Source: Entomomonas sp. E2T0
Lineage (GTDB): Bacteria > Pseudomonadota > Gammaproteobacteria > Pseudomonadales > Pseudomonadaceae
Assembly (NCBI RefSeq): GCF_025985425.1
Contig: NZ_CP094972.1
Coordinates: 2,108,001 to 2,172,000, forward strand
Reading direction: 5' to 3'
DNA: 64,000 nucleotides
The position numbers were made by a program, and so were the translations under genes. Below are positions 30,291-38,674 of the stretch, one piece after another. Positions within the stretch are counted from its first letter, which is position 1. The number at the start of each line of letters is the position of its first letter. The notes beneath the pieces were generated by a model that saw only the letters and a program-made list of their open reading frames with translations, was not told the DNA's origin and searched no databases.

Positions 30291-30490
30291 TTATTCACAT
30301 GACTTGAAAATACAGGGTTTGTTTTGTCAAGTATAATTGTTGAAAATATTTATTTATATAAGTTATTGATTTTTAATAAATTATATTTTTGTTATTTTTT
30401 AATCATTTTATAGGGAAGTGAGTGTTTAGCTGATATAGATGCTTTTTTAAAACTGTTATCAACAAAGTTATCCACAGCTTTTGTGGGTAA
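30291..30490. other. DnaA-box cluster beside AT-rich DNA
   Basis: The 467-bp gap between smrA and chaA has no gene. It has four DnaA-box-like 9-mers: TTATTCACA (30291-30299), TTATCAACA (30456-30464), TTATCCACA (30468-30476, perfect) and, on the other strand, TTACCCACA (30482-30490). The last three lie within 35 bp. A strongly AT-rich stretch (about 30341-30412) sits just to the left. This resembles the parts of an origin or a DnaA-titration/reactivation site, but the flanking genes are not those of a normal oriC. Confidence 0.5.
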
Positions 30491-30537
30491 AATTAATGAT
30501 AAATATGAATAACAAAATAAATTATTTTTAAGCTAAG

Positions 30538-30589
30538 AGAATAAAAAAGAAATTGGATTTATCCAGTATTTAATGTGCTGAATAAATCC
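30538..30589 (-). terminator. Terminator after chaA
   Basis: The arms GGATTTAT (30555-30562) and ATAAATCC (30582-30589), with an added CAG/CTG inner pair, are followed on the minus strand by a T-rich run (complement of 30540-30553). Confidence 0.7.
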
Positions 30590-30597
30590 CTAATAAT

Positions 30598-31692
30598 TTA
30601 TAAACCAAGAACGGAAAGCATAATAAAGGTAGCAAACAACACAAAGTGTGTCATACCTTCAATGGCATTAGTTTCTCCATCATTTAAATTAACTGCAGCA
30701 ACAATAAGGGTAAGAAATACCATTACAGTTTGGGGGATGGTTAATCCCATGGTGATTTGTTGCCCTGTTAATAAGGCCACTGCTTCAACTACTGGAATAG
30801 TAAGAATAACCGTAGAAAGCGTAGCACCTAATGCAATATTAATAACAGGTTGCATTCTATTGGCGAGGGCGGCACGGAGTGCAGTTAAAATTTCAGGGCT
30901 GGCTGAAATAGTAGCAACAACTAAACCTAACATAATAGGTGGTATATCCATACCCTCTACACCTACGTTAAGGATAACTGACATTACCTCTGCTAAAGCA
31001 CCCGTTAAAATAATGCCCACTAAAAGTAAAATTATTGCTGATTTAATGCTACCTGCTACCGAGTGATGCTCTGCCTGCTGATCTTTTTTATGTTTCTCTA
31101 TATAGTTATAGTGGAAAAAGTAACTATGGCGCCCTGTTTGCATTTTTAAAAAGAGGGTATAAAGAACAATCATTATGCCTATAGTAAAGATAGAGTAATA
31201 AGTCCATTTATCTTCAGGTAGAAATTCAGGCACTAACATAGAGATACCAACAGCAGTCATAATCATTACTACATAGACTTTGCCTGAATCATCATTGTAC
31301 GCCTGTTCGCCATGGCGTAGGCCACCTAGTAAAGCAGCTAAACCAATAATACCATTCATGTCTAGCATAATGGCTGCATAGATGGTGTCTCTGGCTAGGG
31401 TGGGTGAGGAGCCATCATGGCTCATCATAATTACTAAGATAATAACTTCTACTAATACGGCTGATAGTGTTAGCACCATTGTGCCATAAGGTTCACCTAT
31501 TTTTTCAGCAATGACTTCGGCATGGTGGGCAACACGAATGGCAACACCAATAATCACCATAATCAATACCGCGGCTGCAATAAGGGCTAGTGCTCGACCA
31601 TTAGCTATTAAGGTATGTTCAATACTATAAGCAATAATGGCGACAATAAAGCCAAGCAACATCAGTTTTTCATTTTTTAGTATATTTGCCAT
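30598..31692 (-). CDS. chaA: Calcium (sodium/potassium) proton antiporter ChaA
   Basis: This 364-residue inner-membrane protein of the CaCA superfamily has about 11 helices in two inverted halves. The conserved alpha repeats are GEPYGTMVLTLSAVLVEVI (about 66-84) and the SASPEILTALRAALANRMQ region (about 262-280), each with the acidic residue needed for cation exchange. A short acidic stretch (DGSSPTLARD, YNDDSGK) lies between. It exports Ca2+ or Na+/K+ against H+. It is the third gene of a upp-trmJ-chaA run, 17 bases after trmJ. Confidence 0.92.
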   Translation of the reverse strand: MANILKNEKLMLLGFIVAIIAYSIEHTLIANGRALALIAAAVLIMVIIGVAIRVAHHAEVIAEKIGEPYGTMVLTLSAVLVEVIILVIMMSHDGSSPTLARDTIYAAIMLDMNGIIGLAALLGGLRHGEQAYNDDSGKVYVVMIMTAVGISMLVPEFLPEDKWTYYSIFTIGIMIVLYTLFLKMQTGRHSYFFHYNYIEKHKKDQQAEHHSVAGSIKSAIILLLVGIILTGALAEVMSVILNVGVEGMDIPPIMLGLVVATISASPEILTALRAALANRMQPVINIALGATLSTVILTIPVVEAVALLTGQQITMGLTIPQTVMVFLTLIVAAVNLNDGETNAIEGMTHFVLFATFIMLSVLGL

Positions 31693-31709
31693 GGATAATT
31701 CTCTAATAA

Positions 31710-32471
31710 CTATTGATTATTTTGGGTTGATTTTAATGTCTCAGTTAAGATACCACGCAGAATATTCATTTCCAATTTAGTGATCTGAGCTTTGCTATAT
31801 AAACGACGTAAACGCGTCATTAAATGTCTTGGACGGTTTGGATCAAGAAAGTTAACAGCTATCAGGGTTTTTTCCAAGTGCTGATAAAATAGTTCTAGTT
31901 CTTCATGAGTACAAGGTAAGTTATTTTGTTCCAAGGTGGTTTCTTGTTTTTGCATTTTGGTAGGTTGTTTTTGTGCTTGCAACCATGCCATTCTTAGCTC
32001 ATACGTCAACACTTGTACAGCTGCCGCTACATTTAGTGAAGAAAAACTATCATCAGCTGGAATATGTACATGATAGTCACAACGTTGTAGTTCTTCGTTA
32101 GTAAGCCCAGCGTGCTCACGTCCAAAGACTAAGGCAACTTGTTGCTGCTGTTGTGTTGTTTCTATACTAAGCGTAGCGGCTTCTTTGGGATCTAAAATAG
32201 GCCAAGGAATTTGCCGATCTCTAGCACTTGTTCCTAACACTAAGCTACAACCGATTAATGCATCCTCTAAGTTATCAACTAGTTGAGCTGTTTGTAGGAT
32301 ATCATCAGCCCCTGATGCACGAGCTGTGGCATCAGGGTGGGGTAAGGAATGTTTTGGATTAACTAAAAAAAGTTGCTTTAATCCCATGTTTTTCATGGCT
32401 CTAGCTGTCGCGCCAATATTACCAGCATGGGTAGTAGCAACTAATACGACTCTTATAGAGGATAGGTTCAT
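31710..32471 (-). CDS. trmJ: tRNA (cytidine/uridine-2'-O-)-methyltransferase TrmJ
   Basis: This 253-residue SPOUT methyltransferase modifies the ribose of nucleotide 32 in tRNA anticodon loops using SAM. It has the N-terminal VLVATTHAGNIGATARAMKN block, GREHAGLTNEEL and the knotted SAM site IPADDSFSSLNVAAAVQV, with a C-terminal helical extension. In E. coli and Pseudomonas the gene sits before the isc cluster; here it follows upp by 27 bases. Confidence 0.92.
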   Translation of the reverse strand: MNLSSIRVVLVATTHAGNIGATARAMKNMGLKQLFLVNPKHSLPHPDATARASGADDILQTAQLVDNLEDALIGCSLVLGTSARDRQIPWPILDPKEAATLSIETTQQQQQVALVFGREHAGLTNEELQRCDYHVHIPADDSFSSLNVAAAVQVLTYELRMAWLQAQKQPTKMQKQETTLEQNNLPCTHEELELFYQHLEKTLIAVNFLDPNRPRHLMTRLRRLYSKAQITKLEMNILRGILTETLKSTQNNQ

Positions 32472-32498
32472 AATGTTGTAGTTACAGATGGAATAAAC

Positions 32499-33140
32499 TT
32501 AAATATCTTTTTGGTGAGTTCCAAAAATCTTATCTCCTGCATCGCCTAGGCCTGGAATAATATAACCTTTTTCGTTCAAATGTGAGTCAATGGATGCGGT
32601 GTAAACAACGACATCAGGATGAGCTTTTTCTAGGGCTGCAATTCCTTCTGGTGCTGCCACTAATACTAATGCTCTAATTTCTCTACAGCCAGCGGCCTTT
32701 AGCATATCAATGGTGGCAATCATAGAGCCGCCAGTGGCTAACATAGGATCAATAATTAGTGCATTACGTTGATCAATTTCATAAGCTAGTTTTTCAAGAT
32801 AGGTATCAGGTTTTAAAGTTTCTTCATTACGAACTAAACCAATAACACTTACTTTGGCACTGGGAATAAGGCCTAATACCCCATCAAGCATACCTATGCC
32901 AGCCCTTAAGATAGGAACTACAGTTATTTTTTTACCTGCTATTTTATCTACAGTTATTTTATTACCATTCCAACCTTCAATATGGCAGGGTTCAAGTGGC
33001 ATATCTTTGGTTGCTTCATAAGTTAGCAGGGCAGCGATTTCTTGAGCTAATTCTCTAAAGTGCTTGGTACTAATATCTCTACGACGCATTAGACCAATTT
33101 TATGGCGAATAAGTGGGTGGCAAATTTCATGAATAGGCAT
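32499..33140 (-). CDS. upp: Uracil phosphoribosyltransferase
   Basis: Upp salvages uracil to UMP with PRPP. The ATG at 33140 ([19 protein letters not shown]) gives 213 residues, close to the pseudomonad enzyme. A longer reading to 33200 adds 20 unrelated residues and lacks the GGAA ribosome site found at the chosen ATG. The PRPP loop [12 protein letters not shown] and the uracil-binding [16 protein letters not shown] are intact. It heads the upp-trmJ-chaA run. Confidence 0.95.
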   Translation of the reverse strand: MPIHEICHPLIRHKIGLMRRRDISTKHFRELAQEIAALLTYEATKDMPLEPCHIEGWNGNKITVDKIAGKKITVVPILRAGIGMLDGVLGLIPSAKVSVIGLVRNEETLKPDTYLEKLAYEIDQRNALIIDPMLATGGSMIATIDMLKAAGCREIRALVLVAAPEGIAALEKAHPDVVVYTASIDSHLNEKGYIIPGLGDAGDKIFGTHQKDI

Positions 33141-33266
33141 GATAGTTTCCAATATGGGGAGCAATATTGTAGATAGCGTATATTGTAACGTTAAAATCAA
33201 ACGATTTATATTGGTAATTATAATAATTATTAGCGATTTAAGTATTTTTTTATAATTGACAATTAC

Positions 33267-33294
33267 CCTTAATTATAAGTTTGTATAATTAAGG
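33267..33294. promoter_or_regulatory. Inverted repeat upstream of upp
   Basis: A perfect 11-bp AT-rich inverted repeat CCTTAATTATA/TATAATTAAGG (33267-33277, 33284-33294) lies 127 bp before upp and just past the lipoprotein gene. It lacks a T-run, so an operator is as likely as a terminator. Confidence 0.45.
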
Positions 33295-33311
33295 ATATTA
33301 TATTGAATAGT

Positions 33312-33719
33312 TTAAATACAGTCGTTAGGTAATAAATCTTTCCTAGTAATAGTAGAGGTACATTTCCAGTTATGTGTATGGTTGGTTGGTAATAATGTAA
33401 GAATAATTTGTTTGCCAGATAAGTCAGGAATGGTCTTATCATTTTTAAAGGTTAAAACAACTTGGCATTGATCATTACTAATCACATCTTGTACATAATG
33501 AATTTTGGTTAAGGCTCTGTCACCACTACTAATAGCATTACTATTGCATTCTTGATGTTCTGTATAGTAAATGGCTAATTGGGTTTTAAATAAACTGATA
33601 GTTTTCATGCCTTGTACGATGGCTACTTTTTGTATACCTTCAGTTGCATCTTCTTTGTCACCACATCCTGTTAATATAAAGCTTGTAAGTAATAGGCTTG
33701 AAATAAGTAGTTTTTTCAT
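33312..33719 (-). CDS. Lipoprotein with pilin-like C-terminal domain
   Basis: This is a 135-residue lipoprotein called from ATG 33719 (MKKLLISS), which has GGAA seven bases upstream. The signal ends at lipobox LTGC (Cys19). The mature part resembles the globular part of a type IV pilin: a helix with LFKTQLAIYYTEHQEC, then IHYVQDVISNDQCQVVLTF, LSGKQIILTLLP, and a terminal WKCTSTI...LPNDC disulfide-loop pattern. It lacks the hydrophobic pilin N-terminus and prepilin cleavage site. Thus a pilin-like fold appears to be anchored by lipid. Role unknown. It sits 81 bases after maf. Confidence 0.75.
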   Translation of the reverse strand: MKKLLISSLLLTSFILTGCGDKEDATEGIQKVAIVQGMKTISLFKTQLAIYYTEHQECNSNAISSGDRALTKIHYVQDVISNDQCQVVLTFKNDKTIPDLSGKQIILTLLPTNHTHNWKCTSTITRKDLLPNDCI

Positions 33720-33800
33720 TTTATATTTCCTTATTATATTTTTAATAAACAGTAGGCAATTTATAAAAAATAGTATGTTATAGCAACTCAATAAATAAGA

Positions 33801-34379
33801 TTAAGGAATAAATAATTGTTCTTTTTGCAACATGTCAACTAAACGAATTAATGGCAGCCCCATTAAACTGGTTATATCGGAACCTTCCATTCCCTTAAAA
33901 AAGCAAATACCCAATCCTTCTGCCTTGATACTACCTGCACAGTCGAAAGGTTGTTCGATTTCTAAATACCTTTTAATTGCATCATCAGACAATTCTCTAA
34001 AATGCACATAAAAGGGAATACTGTCTACTTGTAAGCTACCTGTTTTACTGTTAAGAAGGGCTAGGCCTGTGTGAAAAACAACAGTTTTGCCACTGGCCAT
34101 TTTTAATTGTTTAAAAGCTTGATCAAAATGGTGAGGTTTGCCCATTATTTTGTTTTCTAAACAAGCTACCTCATCTGATCCTATAATTAGATGATTAGGG
34201 TATTGGTTCGCGAGTGCTTTTGCTTTACTAATAGCTAATCTTTTAGTCATTTCTGTAGGTGTTTCATTTAATAATGGAGTTTCATCTATATTGGGACTAA
34301 TAGCTTGAAAATCTATTTTTAAACGTTGTAACAGCTGTTGGCGATAGCTTGAACTCGATGCCAGAATAATTGGTGACAT
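33801..34379 (-). CDS. yceF: Maf/YceF nucleotide pyrophosphatase
   Basis: This 192-residue Maf-family enzyme hydrolyses non-canonical nucleoside triphosphates; the YceF branch prefers m7GTP. It has the N-terminal ILASSSSYRQQLLQRL, the ETPxE-like loop (NETPTEMTKRLAISKA) and catalytic acidic residues in IIGSDEVACLENKIMGKPH, and AGSIKAEGLG. In many proteobacteria it is divergent from yceD-rpmF, as here, which supports YceF over the paralogue YhdE. Confidence 0.9.
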   Translation of the reverse strand: MSPIILASSSSYRQQLLQRLKIDFQAISPNIDETPLLNETPTEMTKRLAISKAKALANQYPNHLIIGSDEVACLENKIMGKPHHFDQAFKQLKMASGKTVVFHTGLALLNSKTGSLQVDSIPFYVHFRELSDDAIKRYLEIEQPFDCAGSIKAEGLGICFFKGMEGSDITSLMGLPLIRLVDMLQKEQLFIP

Positions 34380-34440
34380 AACGTGTCTCAGTAAGAAAAA
34401 ATAAATTGTAGCAATTATTGCATTTTATATACAATTTCCT

Positions 34441-34469
34441 TTGACAGATAGACTGAACAACCATAAAAT
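34441..34469 (+). promoter_or_regulatory. Strong promoter of the yceD-rpmF operon
   Basis: Consensus TTGACA (34441-34446), a 17-base spacer and TAAAAT (34464-34469) are followed by a GC-rich discriminator (CCGCCCC, 34471-34477). Transcription would start near 34476, only about three bases before the yceD ATG at 34479. Confidence 0.82.
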
Positions 34470-34478
34470 ACCGCCCCT

Positions 34479-35009
34479 ATGTCAAATGGCCCAATTCCAC
34501 ATTATATTGAACCCTATAAATTGGTTGATCGGAATGTTACTTATGAGGGTAATATTTCTTTGACTGATTTACCACGGCTGCATGAAGCCTTAGCTTCTAA
34601 TGAAGTTAATATTTATGTTAAAGTGGTTTTTAAACGTGGGGAACAACAGCAAGCATTAATGTCTGTTATGCTTGATGCTAAGGTGCAATTGATTTGCCAA
34701 CGTTGTTTAGATTTGATGACTTTCTCTACAACTGATACTTATAATTATATGTTTATGAGTAGTGAGCGTGGAGAAATAATGTTGCCAGAAGGATATGATG
34801 CCCTTGAATTAGGGACAAAAGATCCTTTTGACTTGAAAGTATTGATAGAGGATGAGTTATTATTAGCGCTTCCTATTATTCCAATACATGAGTTAGATGA
34901 ATGCCAGCAACCGGTAGTGCTTGATAAGCCCGAACCGATTGAGAGTGAGGTTACTAGGTCAAACCCATTCAGTGTTCTGGCGCAGTTAAAGCGTGACCCC
35001 AAAGCTTAG
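34479..35009 (+). CDS. yceD: YceD (DUF177) protein, 23S rRNA accumulation factor
   Basis: This 176-residue DUF177 protein is the usual partner gene of rpmF and is linked to 23S rRNA accumulation. It has the conserved pair CQRCLD and the acidic middle typical of the family. The start MSNGPIPHYIEPYKL matches pseudomonad YceD as I recall it, which fixes the ATG even though no Shine-Dalgarno sequence precedes it. It is first in the operon, 13 bases before rpmF. Confidence 0.92.
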   Translation: MSNGPIPHYIEPYKLVDRNVTYEGNISLTDLPRLHEALASNEVNIYVKVVFKRGEQQQALMSVMLDAKVQLICQRCLDLMTFSTTDTYNYMFMSSERGEIMLPEGYDALELGTKDPFDLKVLIEDELLLALPIIPIHELDECQQPVVLDKPEPIESEVTRSNPFSVLAQLKRDPKA

Positions 35010-35022
35010 GAGTTAATGAATT

Positions 35023-35211
35023 ATGGCTGTTCAACAGAACAAAAAATCACGTTCGGCTCGCAATATGCGCCGTTCTCACGATGCATTAAAATCAAATGCA
35101 TTATCTGTTGAGAAAACAACAGGTGAAATGCACTTACGTCACCATGTAACACCAAGTGGTGTTTATCGTGGACGTCAAGTTATCGTTGAAGATCAAGAAT
35201 TCGACGAATAA
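35023..35211 (+). CDS. rpmF: 50S ribosomal protein bL32
   Basis: This 62-residue basic protein starts [20 protein letters not shown], the conserved L32 N-terminus. It is the zinc-free type: the CxxC pairs of some L32 proteins are absent. It lies between yceD and plsX as in most proteobacteria, and its stop is two bases before the plsX start. Confidence 0.96.
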   Translation: MAVQQNKKSRSARNMRRSHDALKSNALSVEKTTGEMHLRHHVTPSGVYRGRQVIVEDQEFDE

Positions 35212-35213
35212 AT

Positions 35214-36251
35214 TTGACTACACCAGTCATCGCTGTTGATGTAATGGGAGGGGATTTTGGCCCCTCCTGTACAGTTCCTGCTTGTCTCTCTTATTTAGAA
35301 CAAAACCCTTCTTTAAAACTTATCCTTGTTGGCCAATCAGCTGTTATTACACCACTGTTACCTCCATCTTCTCATTCTATTCATTCGAAATTAGAGATTG
35401 TTGATGCAACGGAAATTGTAACTATGGATGATCCTGTTACTGTTGCTTTAAGATCAAAACCTAACTCTTCTATGCGGGTGAGTTTAGAGCTAGTGCGTGA
35501 TGGTAAAGCAAATGCTTGTGTTAGTGCAGGTAATACAGGGGCATTAATGGCATTAGCACGGTTTACTTTAAAGACAATACCTGGTATTGATCGGCCAGCT
35601 ATGATGTGTTGCTTGCCTACACAAGCAAATAAAGGATGTTATTTGTTAGACTTAGGTGCGAATGTTGATTGCAGTGCAGAGCAATTATTTCAATTTGCAG
35701 TTATGGGCTCTGTGGCAGCTGAAGTGCTAGGCGTTGAAAAACCTAAAGTTGCCTTATTAAATATAGGTATTGAAAATATCAAAGGCAATCAGCAGGTAAA
35801 ACAAGCTACCCAATTATTGGAATCACAAAACAAGTTGAATTATATTGGTTTTGTGGAAGGCGATAGCGTTTATCGTGGTGATGCAGATGTTGTGGTATGT
35901 GATGGTTTTGTAGGTAATGTGCTATTAAAGTCCAGTGAGGGTGTATTGAAATTACTGGCAAATCGTTTAGATAATCGTTTTAAAACCAGTTGGTTAGGTA
36001 GGTTAAAAGGACTTATTATGTTTCTACCAATGCTCAGGGGATTGCGTAAAGACTTTTCTCCTGAACGCTATAATGGTGCTAGTTTTCTTGGTTTGCAGGG
36101 GGTTGTAATTAAAAGTCATGGTGCAGCAGATAGTGCCGCTTTTCAAACAGCCTTACATCATGCCTATATGGAAGTAAATGAAGATTTACAAGCACGTTTA
36201 TCCCAGCAAATTAGTCTTTTACTTAAAGATGTATTGTTGCAGCCACATTAA
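35214..36251 (+). CDS. plsX: Phosphate acyltransferase PlsX
   Basis: PlsX converts acyl-ACP to acyl-phosphate, the acyl donor for phospholipid synthesis with PlsY. The 345-residue protein has IAVDVMGGDFGP at the N-terminus and CVSAGNTGALMALA and NVLLKSSEG motifs. The start is TTG 35214: the only later in-frame start, the ATG in VDVMGG, would cut the conserved first strand. Tight spacing after rpmF suggests translational coupling. No fabH follows, as in pseudomonads. Confidence 0.95.
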   Translation: MTTPVIAVDVMGGDFGPSCTVPACLSYLEQNPSLKLILVGQSAVITPLLPPSSHSIHSKLEIVDATEIVTMDDPVTVALRSKPNSSMRVSLELVRDGKANACVSAGNTGALMALARFTLKTIPGIDRPAMMCCLPTQANKGCYLLDLGANVDCSAEQLFQFAVMGSVAAEVLGVEKPKVALLNIGIENIKGNQQVKQATQLLESQNKLNYIGFVEGDSVYRGDADVVVCDGFVGNVLLKSSEGVLKLLANRLDNRFKTSWLGRLKGLIMFLPMLRGLRKDFSPERYNGASFLGLQGVVIKSHGAADSAAFQTALHHAYMEVNEDLQARLSQQISLLLKDVLLQPH

Positions 36252-36441
36252 TAAAAACTAATATCCTATTGATGATGGTTCTTATAAGTATTTTGCTATT
36301 TATTGTGTAGTATATTTTTTACAGTATAATGACTCATATAAGTAGTAATATTAAGTTAATGTAATAGTGAATAGTTTGCTGTTGAGAATAAATAATTCTA
36401 GATATTAAAAAATAGGCTTTGGTTACATTTGAGATTAAACT

Positions 36442-37560
36442 ATGCAAATTAACAAGTTAAAGTATGGTGTGTTAAAATGTTTATTAGTAGGATTATTAAC
36501 TGTTAATACTACAGCATTTGCACTTGACTTAAATGCTAAACATAAAGAAATTAATTTTTTATCGGTAGATCTTCCTGCTTGTGGTGATGAGTCAGAGAAT
36601 ATTCCTGTTTTACCAGAAGATGCTCGAGCAGATCTCTATTATCAAGTAGCGATGAAAATTCTTGGTCAAAATGACACAGACCATTATCAGCAAATGTTTA
36701 TTTTGGCTAATAAGTCTGCAGAAATGGGACATTGGCAAGCTAAATTGTTAATGGCTAGTTTATATTTAAAAAACTCGAATAGTTATTACACGGAATATGA
36801 TCCTAAAAAGGCTAGGGCTTATATTGATGAGTTATTACAAAAGAATGTTCCTGGTGCTTTTTATGCTATGGGTCAATATAAACTAAATGGTATGCCTGAG
36901 TTTAGAAATGCGGCTATTCCAGCCTCTGTTTATTTGTTTGAAGCAGCAAAATTAAATAATCCTGATGCGCTTTCTGATATGTATGATATTTTTGTTAGCG
37001 TTGGTCGTACAAAAGATGCTACAGCTCTATTGGATTGTGCTGTAAAGCAAAAGCGTGGAACAGCTCTAGCACTGTTAAAAAAAGCTAATGTGTTAGAAGA
37101 TGATGCTTCTACAGAGGCAGAATTGATAGATTCTTTTAAATACCTCTATCAAGCTACTAAAGCAGGTAATTATAATGCGATAGCTAGTTTTGCTAATAAA
37201 GAAAATTATTATAAACAACAATATGGTAAGGCATTCTTTGGAAAAGAGTTTCTAGAGCGTATAACTGTACTGCAAAACGCTAAAAACTCTGTTTATATAC
37301 ATCGTGATGCTGTTCGTAAAGAGCAAGGAAGAAATGAAGAGGTAAGAGGTAATGCTAATTTGATATTTCCTAATTTAGAGAGAGTAGTACCTTTTCCACC
37401 TGCTGAGTTACCAAACTGGAATAGAGATATTAGGGTTGTGTTATCAGAAAATAGCTTAAAGCTTTATGATACAGATTTTGATTATGACCAATTAGCTAAA
37501 GAGGCAGAGGCTATTAAAATAGAAAAACCAAAATCTGAAGGCGCTGAACAGAAAAAATAA
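36442..37560 (+). CDS. Exported Sel1-like repeat protein with DUF6396-like C-terminus
   Basis: This 372-residue protein has a signal peptide (cleaved near AFA-LD at about 27). Helical Sel1/TPR-like repeats follow (ANKSAEMGHWQAKLLMASLYL, YDPKKARAYIDELLQKNVPGAFYAMGQYKLNG, SVYLFEAAKLNNPDALSDMYDI and others, about 85-260). The C-terminal motif LIFPNLERVVPFPPAELPNWN (about 313-333) resembles DUF6396 of Sel1 proteins. Such proteins are often surface or immunity-like, but none has a clear role here. It is inserted between plsX and fabD, with about 190 and 160 bases of flanking non-coding DNA, which is not the usual arrangement. Confidence 0.75.
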   Translation: MQINKLKYGVLKCLLVGLLTVNTTAFALDLNAKHKEINFLSVDLPACGDESENIPVLPEDARADLYYQVAMKILGQNDTDHYQQMFILANKSAEMGHWQAKLLMASLYLKNSNSYYTEYDPKKARAYIDELLQKNVPGAFYAMGQYKLNGMPEFRNAAIPASVYLFEAAKLNNPDALSDMYDIFVSVGRTKDATALLDCAVKQKRGTALALLKKANVLEDDASTEAELIDSFKYLYQATKAGNYNAIASFANKENYYKQQYGKAFFGKEFLERITVLQNAKNSVYIHRDAVRKEQGRNEEVRGNANLIFPNLERVVPFPPAELPNWNRDIRVVLSENSLKLYDTDFDYDQLAKEAEAIKIEKPKSEGAEQKK

Positions 37561-37722
37561 GTTGATAGTAAAAAAATACTTATAGATCAGGGGTTGAGGT
37601 CTATAGTTGGTTGTAAAGTAAAAGATAAGTAATTAAAATTTGTTTTTATAGTATTCATCTTATTGTAAGATACAAAAGTTTATTACGAAAATTATTAATT
37701 AAATTAATCGGGATAGTTATTT

Positions 37723-38664
37723 ATGTCTGTTGTTTCTGCGTTTGTTTTTCCTGGACAAGGCTCGCAAGCAATTGGAATGTTAGCTGATATTGCAAAAGAA
37801 CATACAATTATTCAAGATACTTTTAAAGAAGCTTCTGATGCTTTAGGTTATGATCTTTGGCAGCTAGTACAAGAAGGGCCTAAAGATCTATTAGACCAGA
37901 CAGATAAAACACAGCCTGCGATTTTGACTGCATCTGTTGCCTTATGGAAATTATGGCGGAAGCAGTCAAATATAATTCCTTCTTATGTGGCTGGTCATAG
38001 TTTAGGTGAGTACTCTGCGTTAGTTGCCGCTGAAAGTTTACCTTTTGTAGAGGCGGTAAAATTAGTTGAATTACGTGGTCAACTAATGCAAAAAGCTGTG
38101 CCAGCAGGACAAGGTGCGATGGCAGCAATCTTAGGCTTAACTGATGATGAGGTTAAAGCAGCATGTGTTGAAGCGGCACAAGGTCAAGTGGTTAGTGCGG
38201 TTAATTTTAATGCACCAGGCCAAGTAGTTATTGCGGGTAATACAGAAGCAGTAAATAGAGCTATTGAAATGTGTAAGGCTAAAGGCGCTAAGAGAGCTTT
38301 GCCATTACCTGTTAGTGTTCCTTCTCATTGTGATTTAATGCGTCCAGCAGCAGAAGAGTTTGCAGCAGCATTAACGGCAGCCTCTTGGAAAAATCCTAAT
38401 ATTGCCATTGTACAGAATGTGACGGCTGATGTAAGTCGCGATTTACAAACACTTAAAGAAAATCTTTTAGCACAACTTTATAGCCCTGTGCGTTGGGTAG
38501 AATCTGTACAAGTGCTAGCTAAACTGGGTGTAACTACACTAGTAGAGTGTGGGCCAGGTAAAGTGCTTGGTGGTTTAAATAAACGGTGCGTTAAAGAGTT
38601 AGATAATTATGCATTAGAAACAACGGATGCATTTAATGCTACTTTAATTGCTTTACAATCATAG
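37723..38664 (+). CDS. fabD: Malonyl-CoA:ACP transacylase
   Basis: FabD loads malonate from CoA onto ACP for fatty-acid elongation. The 313-residue protein has the nucleophile Ser93 in GHSLGEYSAL, the N-terminal FVFPGQGSQ and the His motif in VPSHCDLM. It is followed by fabG ten bases later. Confidence 0.96.
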   Translation: MSVVSAFVFPGQGSQAIGMLADIAKEHTIIQDTFKEASDALGYDLWQLVQEGPKDLLDQTDKTQPAILTASVALWKLWRKQSNIIPSYVAGHSLGEYSALVAAESLPFVEAVKLVELRGQLMQKAVPAGQGAMAAILGLTDDEVKAACVEAAQGQVVSAVNFNAPGQVVIAGNTEAVNRAIEMCKAKGAKRALPLPVSVPSHCDLMRPAAEEFAAALTAASWKNPNIAIVQNVTADVSRDLQTLKENLLAQLYSPVRWVESVQVLAKLGVTTLVECGPGKVLGGLNKRCVKELDNYALETTDAFNATLIALQS

Positions 38665-38674
38665 GAATAAATAG

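Noticed and set aside
30131-30597. Calling the DnaA-box gap the chromosomal oriC.
   Set aside because: Flanking genes are smrA and chaA and not dnaA, rpmH, gidA or similar; skew could not be computed from the window, so it is reported only as a box cluster.
30575-31066. A 163-codon plus-strand ORF opposite chaA.
   Set aside because: Antisense shadow of a conserved membrane protein; Ile/Thr/Pro-rich composition is that of a reversed hydrophobic gene.
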